Assembly: GCA_965200095.1 (NCBI GenBank)
Contig: OZ241350.1
Span: forward strand, 2,418,001 to 2,482,000
From: JANQOH01 sp965200095
GTDB taxonomy: Bacteria; Pseudomonadota; Alphaproteobacteria; UBA7887
Direction: 5' to 3'
DNA: 64,000 nt
Shown: positions 59,757 to 64,000 of the stretch, piece by piece
Numbering within the stretch: position 1 is the stretch's first letter
Layout: each line of letters begins with the position of its first letter
Notes under the pieces: generated by a model
What the model saw: only the letters and a program-made list of their open reading frames with translations
The model's database searches: none
What the model was told of the DNA's origin: nothing
Translations under genes and position numbers: made by a program

Positions 59757-60482
59757 TCAATCCCTGCCGTCATTGATGCGCGGGTAGGCGACCTTTCCCC
59801 ATGCGGCGGTGTCGGGGTTCTCCTCGATGTCGGACCGCATGATGTCCAGAATGGGCGGGACAAGGGCGGCCATGATGTTGCAGCCGTCCCTTACCTGATC
59901 CCTTCCCCATCCCTCGGCGTAGGTCATGCCGCCGTGGAACGCCTGGTTGCGCAGCTCGTAAAGCTGTAGAAGGACATTGTAGAGAAGGTTGATGACGTTT
60001 TCCTTGCTGTCTTTATTCATGTTTTTCAGGAATTCCCTCGACTCCTTCTTGTGTATGTAGAATTTGTACTCCCAATCCTCGCCGGCGGCGGAACCCCGAA
60101 CCCGTTCCCAGAACGGCCTGAAGACATATTTGTTTTCCAGCAGATTGCGCACAGGGCCGGAGTATTTCTCCCAAAGGATTTTCTCTATCGTTCTTTCCTT
60201 GTCCCGAGATACTATTTGGTAAAGGAAACTTTTGAACTGCATTCTTTCCGGGTATTGCGCGCCGGCGCTTTTGTCCACCAGCTGGTAGCCATAGGCGGCA
60301 TTGAAGGCGATCCACAGGAACATGAACTGCTCGCACGCGAGGCCCGCGTCGCCGAGATTATTCGCGGCTTCCGCCCTCTCGCGCGCTGTCTTTTCGCTTC
60401 GCTTGAGCCAGCTGTCGGCGCGGCGCATCCGGTCCCGGTTGTGCCTGCGCTGCGGCAACTGGCCGCTGGTAGTGCGTGGCAT
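59757..60482 (-). CDS. HEPN-like protein
   Basis: The product (241 aa) is mostly alpha-helical. The C-terminal helix pair carries LYELRNQAFHGGMTY, an R-x4-H motif with Arg178 and His183, the signature of HEPN RNase domains in toxins and defence proteins. An earlier helix (LACEQFMFLWIAFNAAYGY) fits the first HEPN core helix. It is encoded convergent to the five-gene operon; HEPN proteins often act as abortive-infection effectors, but whether it works with the operon is unknown. Start chosen at the ATG giving MPRTTSGQL. Confidence 0.7.
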   Translation of the reverse strand: MPRTTSGQLPQRRHNRDRMRRADSWLKRSEKTARERAEAANNLGDAGLACEQFMFLWIAFNAAYGYQLVDKSAGAQYPERMQFKSFLYQIVSRDKERTIEKILWEKYSGPVRNLLENKYVFRPFWERVRGSAAGEDWEYKFYIHKKESREFLKNMNKDSKENVINLLYNVLLQLYELRNQAFHGGMTYAEGWGRDQVRDGCNIMAALVPPILDIMRSDIEENPDTAAWGKVAYPRINDGRD

Positions 60483-60616
60483 CGCGCCATCCTCCTGCCC
60501 GAGCCGGCAGGATAGCACGTTTTCCGGATCGGCGCGGCGCTGTCGCGACGATGCCGGCGAGCGTGGAATCGTTCGGGCCTCCCCCGGGGAGGGGGCGCGC
60601 CCTTGCGGACGCGGAG

Positions 60617-60673
60617 GGCGTCTCGCCGGCATCGTTGTTATCGCGCGCTTCGCGCGCGTGCCGGCGAGACGCC
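60617..60673. repeat. REP-like hairpin
   Basis: Perfect 15-bp inverted arms GGCGTCTCGCCGGCA (60617-60631) and TGCCGGCGAGACGCC (60659-60673) enclose a second small palindrome (CGCGCGCTTCGCGCG). It lies between two minus-strand transcription units. It is not followed by a T-run, so it resembles a REP element more than an intrinsic terminator. Confidence 0.6.
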
Positions 60674-60732
60674 GGCGCTCCCAGGGACGACCGCGCCCGG
60701 CGCCCACCCTTGCGCGGAAATCGCGTTCCCGG

Positions 60733-61404
60733 TCAGATTCGGCAGCCGCGGGAGATAAAATCCCTCGCGCACTCATAATACCACGTCCTCGGCGGGGCGG
60801 CGGAGTAGCGCTTGAAATCGCACCCCGGCGCAGACGGCGGCGTTCTGGAATAGTGGAACACCGTCCGTCGCGCGACGCCCTCGGTCAGGCGGCAGAAGAG
60901 CGGCACATAGTCCTTGCCGCCGAAGAAGAAGACGCGTTCGGACGTGTCCTTCGGCAGCATTGCGAAATCGCGATAGCCGCGGTCGCCGAGCCAGCGGTGC
61001 TTGGAGGCGCTCGCCTGATTCGAGAAGGTGATGTCGTAGCATGGCAAAAGGTAGTCGGCGCCGACGAGGCCCCAGCCGGCCGACAGGATGAACAGCTTGT
61101 CCGCGCCGCAGGCGTCGCGAAGCGCCCGGTAGGCAGGGGGGACGTACAACTCCCAGGCGGGCAGAAGCCCCCACGGGTTGTCCGCCCTCCGGTCGCGGTT
61201 GTACTCCTGCAGCACGTCTCGATACGACCGGCCGGACGAGGCCGGGTCGTCGGGCCGCCGGTAGAGGAAGCGTCCGTCCGCCGGCGCATCCTCGGGATGG
61301 GCCACGAACATGACCTTCTGTCCACGGTCGACAAGGCGACCCGCGTTCGGCTTCTTCTTTCCCGCGCACGCGATGACGGCGATCGTGTTTCCGGTTCGGT
61401 TCAC
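60733..61404 (-). CDS. DUF6884/YaaA-like protein
   Basis: The product (223 aa) starts at GTG 61404, overlapping the GIY-YIG stop. NTIAVIACAGKKKPN (6-20) and FILSAGWGLVGADYLLPCYDITF (105-127) match the DUF6884/YaaA-related family pattern (C-x-K-K-K near the start; ILSAxxGLL...PYDxT in the middle). YaaA proteins bind DNA and protect against peroxide damage. DUF6884 relatives occur near nucleases and DNA-modification genes; the specific role here is unknown. It is the last gene of a three-gene minus-strand operon. Confidence 0.7.
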   Translation of the reverse strand: MNRTGNTIAVIACAGKKKPNAGRLVDRGQKVMFVAHPEDAPADGRFLYRRPDDPASSGRSYRDVLQEYNRDRRADNPWGLLPAWELYVPPAYRALRDACGADKLFILSAGWGLVGADYLLPCYDITFSNQASASKHRWLGDRGYRDFAMLPKDTSERVFFFGGKDYVPLFCRLTEGVARRTVFHYSRTPPSAPGCDFKRYSAAPPRTWYYECARDFISRGCRI

Positions 61405-62120
61405 GAGTGTTCTCCATTGCCGATATGCTCGTCCACGAGCGCCTCGAATTTCGACGGAAACGCCCTGTTGTAACCCTCGTCCACATGCCGCTGGTTCCAC
61501 AACCCCGACCGGCGGACCTTGTCGCGCGGGCAATACCGCCCCAGCCAGGTTCCGGAAGGCGCATCGACGGGAGCGCGCCCGTAGCCGCTGAGCAGGGCGA
61601 TGGCGTTTCGCTCCACATAGCCGCGCAGGCTTTCCGGCCCCGCCGGGTCTTCGACAGCCAGGCAGAGCACGGGCATGTCGCCGATGACCCGGCTCACGCG
61701 CCGTTCGAGACCGGTTTCGCGGGCCCGCACCTCGCGCGGCGCGGACGAACCGCGGCCCCAGCTTGCGACGCCGAGGGCGGGGTCGCGCGCCGCCAGCGCC
61801 GCGCCGACCAGCAACCGGAAGATCGAACCGCGATGATTGCCGCCGCCCGTCTGCGGGGCTCCGCGGTGCCAGCGAAGGCGCGCCGAAAGGGTCGTGCGGC
61901 CGCCGCGTTTCAGCGCGTGCGTTCCGATGCGGACCACGCGCAGGCCGGGGCCGGCAGCGCCCCGCGACTCCCCGGGTTCGAAGAAGAAATAGACGCCGCG
62001 CGCCGGCAACCTCACGCCGTCGAGCCGCGACAGCGCACGCACGCCGCCGACGCCATCCTCCAGCCGCCGGAGGGCGCGATAGAAGCGCGCCGTGTCTTCG
62101 GCTCGCTCCGGGCCGTTCAC
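61401..62120 (-). CDS. GIY-YIG-like nuclease domain protein
   Basis: The product (239 aa) has GVYFFFEPGE at 42-51 and VVRIGTHAL at about 62-70, which correspond to the GIY and YIG strands of the GIY-YIG endonuclease fold. LSARLRWHRG follows with the conserved-Arg helix, and VERNAIALLSGYG could supply the late catalytic Glu. The C-terminal part (SGTWLGRYCPRDKVRRSGLWNQRHV) is conserved in this subgroup and recalls proteins encoded beside DUF6884 partners. Start GTG 62120 overlaps the lipoprotein stop; the stop overlaps the next GTG. Confidence 0.72.
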   Translation of the reverse strand: MNGPERAEDTARFYRALRRLEDGVGGVRALSRLDGVRLPARGVYFFFEPGESRGAAGPGLRVVRIGTHALKRGGRTTLSARLRWHRGAPQTGGGNHRGSIFRLLVGAALAARDPALGVASWGRGSSAPREVRARETGLERRVSRVIGDMPVLCLAVEDPAGPESLRGYVERNAIALLSGYGRAPVDAPSGTWLGRYCPRDKVRRSGLWNQRHVDEGYNRAFPSKFEALVDEHIGNGEHS

Positions 62121-62497
62121 CGGTTCGTCTCTTCCAGCACCACGAGAACGCTTTCGGGCCAAGAATAGGCTGCGCCCGAATCCGCGTCGATGCTCATTCC
62201 GATTATCCCCCCAAGCATCCAGCTGCCGAAGATCGCGTCGTTCAATTCCGGAACCAGCCATTGGGAGCCCCGCGCCTGTCCGCCGGCGCACTCCACGAAG
62301 ATGTTCCGGTTCCCCTTCTCGAGGGTGACGCTTTGGGGCGTTCGCTCGATGACGGCGAGGGTGTCGCCTTCGCTCTCGAGCCGGCATTGCGCTCCCGTCG
62401 GGCGGCTGTCCACGAGTATCTCCTGGCTCGTGCCTTCGACGATGGTCGCGCATCCGAAAAGCGACAGCGCCGCCATCGAACACATCATACGGATCAT
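62117..62497 (-). CDS. Small lipoprotein, PEGA-like
   Basis: The product is 126 residues with a short lipoprotein signal (MIRMMCSMAALSLFGC) and a beta domain of the PEGA type (IVEGTSQEILVDSRPTGAQCRLESEG followed by VTLEKGNRNIFVEC). A hydrophobic stretch (AIFGSWMLGGIIGMSIDA) may contact the membrane. Its 4-bp overlap (GTGA) with a GIY-YIG nuclease gene is unexpected for an envelope protein. Such lipoproteins are common in alphaproteobacteria; function unknown. Confidence 0.65.
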   Translation of the reverse strand: MIRMMCSMAALSLFGCATIVEGTSQEILVDSRPTGAQCRLESEGDTLAVIERTPQSVTLEKGNRNIFVECAGGQARGSQWLVPELNDAIFGSWMLGGIIGMSIDADSGAAYSWPESVLVVLEETNR

Positions 62498-62754
62498 GGC
62501 CCGTCTCCCGTGCAAGAGCTGAACGCGCTCCCGGCGCCTGCGGGCGCCGGGTCGTTGCAAATCACGCACAGGTTGTGTGGAGACCCTGCCTGTTCGCCCA
62601 GGCGAAGGCGGCCAAACCCTCGCCGGAGACGGGCTGTTCTATTCAGCAGGCGACCCGACAGAGCGGGCAACCTGCACGCGATTTGCGGGGCCATTCTTGA
62701 ACGGCCCCGGCGGCGCCGTCAACGGGAATCTGCCGCCCCGGGAGCCGGCCTGAT

Positions 62755-63895
62755 CTGGTTCAGACACATGTGAGGGGGGGGGCTTGCAGGCGGGGTGGGG
62801 GTCTCCGAAGCTGTTTGGTGTGACGAAACAGCCGACGGAGGCCCCCATGCAGGTTATCGGCCTGCCGAGACAGATTACACAAGGAGCACGCCTGGCGTCG
62901 CGTCTGTGCGCCGCTGAGCGTAGCGAAGGGGCGCACAGACGCGACGCCATCGAACGCTGGAAGCAGGCCCGCGAAGACGGCCTGAACGCCCGCTCGGCGG
63001 CGGCTGCGGTCGGCGTGCCCCTGTCGACCCTCTACCGCTGGCAAAAACGCGCCCAAAGCGGGCGCCTCGAACCGCTCTCGCGCCGCCCCCGCCGCGTGCG
63101 CCGGGCGCAATGGGCGCCGGCGCTGGTCGCGGCCGTGCGCGAGGCCCGCAACGACTATCCCATGTGGGGAAAGGCCAAAATCGCCGTCCTCATCCAACGC
63201 CAGGGCTTCGACGCCAGCGAAAGCACCATCGGCCGCATCCTCAAAACCCTCGTCGAAAAAGGGGACGTCTTCCCCGTCCCCGACCTCCGCCGAAACGCCC
63301 CCCGCGCCGCACGACGAAAACGCCCCTGGGCCACGCGCCTGCCCAAAGGACGCAAACCCTCCCAACCCGGAGAAATCGTCCAGCTCGACACCCTCTCCAT
63401 AACCCGGACCGCAGGGCGACCGACCATCAAGCAGTTCACCGCATACGACCCCGTCACCCGCTGGACATGCGCGCAAGCCTGGAGGCGCGCAACCGCTCAC
63501 AACGCCAAACGCTTCCTCGACAAACTCCAGGAAGACATGCCCTTCCCCATCCGAGCCATCCAGGTCGATGGCGGCGCCGAATTCAAAGCCGACTTCGAAC
63601 GCGAATGCCAAAGCAGGGGAATCGACCTCTTCGAACTCCCGCCCCGATCCCCCAAACTCAACGGCTCCGTCGAACGCAACAACGGCGCATGGCGATATGA
63701 GTTCTACGCAACATGGGACCTCCCCGACAACGACCTCAACCGAATCAACCGCTGGATCGACGCCTTCGCCGACGAGTTCAACAACTTCCGACCCCACCAG
63801 GCCCTCGACAACCGCACCCCCGCTCAATACCTTCAATCCCTCACAGCAAACGAGACCCCCACCGACCGCCCCACGTCTCATATGTCGTGAACCAG
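62755..63895 (+). mobile_element. IS481-like insertion sequence
   Basis: About 1.14 kb bounded by imperfect inverted ends: CTGGTTCAGACACATGTGAG (62755-62774) and, as reverse complement, CTGGTTCACGACATATGAG (63895-63877). It contains one intact transposase gene. A target duplication is not evident in the immediate flanks. It borders the defence-type island on the right. Confidence 0.75.
62847..63890 (+). CDS. IS481-like transposase
   Basis: The product (347 aa) has an N-terminal helix-turn-helix (RDAIERWKQAREDGLNARSAAAAVGVPLSTLYRWQ), a second winged-helix region (MWGKAKIAVLIQRQGFDASESTIGRIL) and an rve integrase core. The catalytic acids are visible: Asp in IVQLDTLSI, Asp in IQVDGGAEF and Glu in NGSVERNNG. 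WIDAFADEFNNFRPHQAL and NRTPAQYL are typical of the IS3/IS481 group. The gene is full length without frameshift, so the element may be active. ATG 62847 (MQVIGLPRQ) is preferred to an upstream start. Confidence 0.9.
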   Translation: MQVIGLPRQITQGARLASRLCAAERSEGAHRRDAIERWKQAREDGLNARSAAAAVGVPLSTLYRWQKRAQSGRLEPLSRRPRRVRRAQWAPALVAAVREARNDYPMWGKAKIAVLIQRQGFDASESTIGRILKTLVEKGDVFPVPDLRRNAPRAARRKRPWATRLPKGRKPSQPGEIVQLDTLSITRTAGRPTIKQFTAYDPVTRWTCAQAWRRATAHNAKRFLDKLQEDMPFPIRAIQVDGGAEFKADFERECQSRGIDLFELPPRSPKLNGSVERNNGAWRYEFYATWDLPDNDLNRINRWIDAFADEFNNFRPHQALDNRTPAQYLQSLTANETPTDRPTSHMS

Positions 63896-64000
63896 TACAC
63901 GGCCTTGACCGCGCGGGGGGAAGCGGTCCAACATTGCGCCGCGATACGGCGGAGACACGGGCGACGGGAACGGACAGGGGCGGTTTGCGACAGAGCGACG

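Noticed and set aside
60617..60673. Intrinsic terminator
   Set aside because: The long hairpin lacks a following T-run on either strand and contains a nested palindrome, so a REP-like element is more likely.

Overview
High-GC chromosomal DNA from a Gram-negative alphaproteobacterium, or its metagenomic assembly. The evidence is the division/cell-wall (dcw) gene order with lpxC directly after ftsZ, the meso-DAP type MurE, the FtsZ tail and many GTG starts with 4-bp gene overlaps. The order resembles Rhodospirillales/Rhizobiales; I cannot name a genus. No tRNA, rRNA or CRISPR was recognised.

Layout. (1) 1-2.06 kb, plus strand: the end of a tyrosine-phosphatase-like gene, a secreted TPR protein and a hydratase of the 2-keto-4-pentenoate family. 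(2) 2.08-21.3 kb, minus strand: a complete dcw operon, mraZ-rsmH-ftsL-ftsI-murE-murF-mraY-murD-ftsW-murG-murC-murB-ddl-ftsQ-ftsA-ftsZ-lpxC, with a candidate promoter and MraZ boxes upstream of mraZ. comF lies beyond. (3) 22.2-39.1 kb: a repeat-rich envelope island. It holds an LpoB/COG3014/YcfL-like lipoprotein cassette, an inverse-autotransporter-type barrel, DUF4189 proteins paired with degenerate nuclease-like proteins (one module decayed, one intact), and a Slam-type surface-lipoprotein exporter. It also holds a 620-bp segmental duplication whose copies carry poly-C tracts of 36 and 19 bases, 105-bp inverted-repeat elements with Neisseria dRS3-like hairpins, and a ten-copy 130-bp tandem array of the same material. 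(4) 39.7-52.5 kb: ordinary metabolism (cytochrome c plus TRAP binding protein, DapA-like lyase, Gfo/Idh oxidoreductase, P450, 2-hydroxyacid dehydrogenase, aldo-keto reductase, peptidase, nuclease-like protein, formamidase-like hydrolase), interrupted by a RES/DUF2384 toxin-antitoxin pair. (5) 52.6-62.5 kb: a defence-type island. Five plus-strand genes are translationally coupled: an unknown protein, three different BrxD-like P-loop ATPases and an Lhr/BrxHI-like helicase. Next come a minus-strand HEPN protein and a minus-strand lipoprotein/GIY-YIG/DUF6884 operon. (6) 62.75-63.9 kb: an intact IS481-like insertion sequence.

The best candidate for an undescribed system is the five-gene ATPase/helicase operon. 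It recalls the BrxD-BrxHI pair of BREX and the Shango system but has three ATPases and no recognisable TerB, methylase or PglZ component. The second candidate is the poly-C-controlled LpoB-like lipoprotein and its decayed duplicate.
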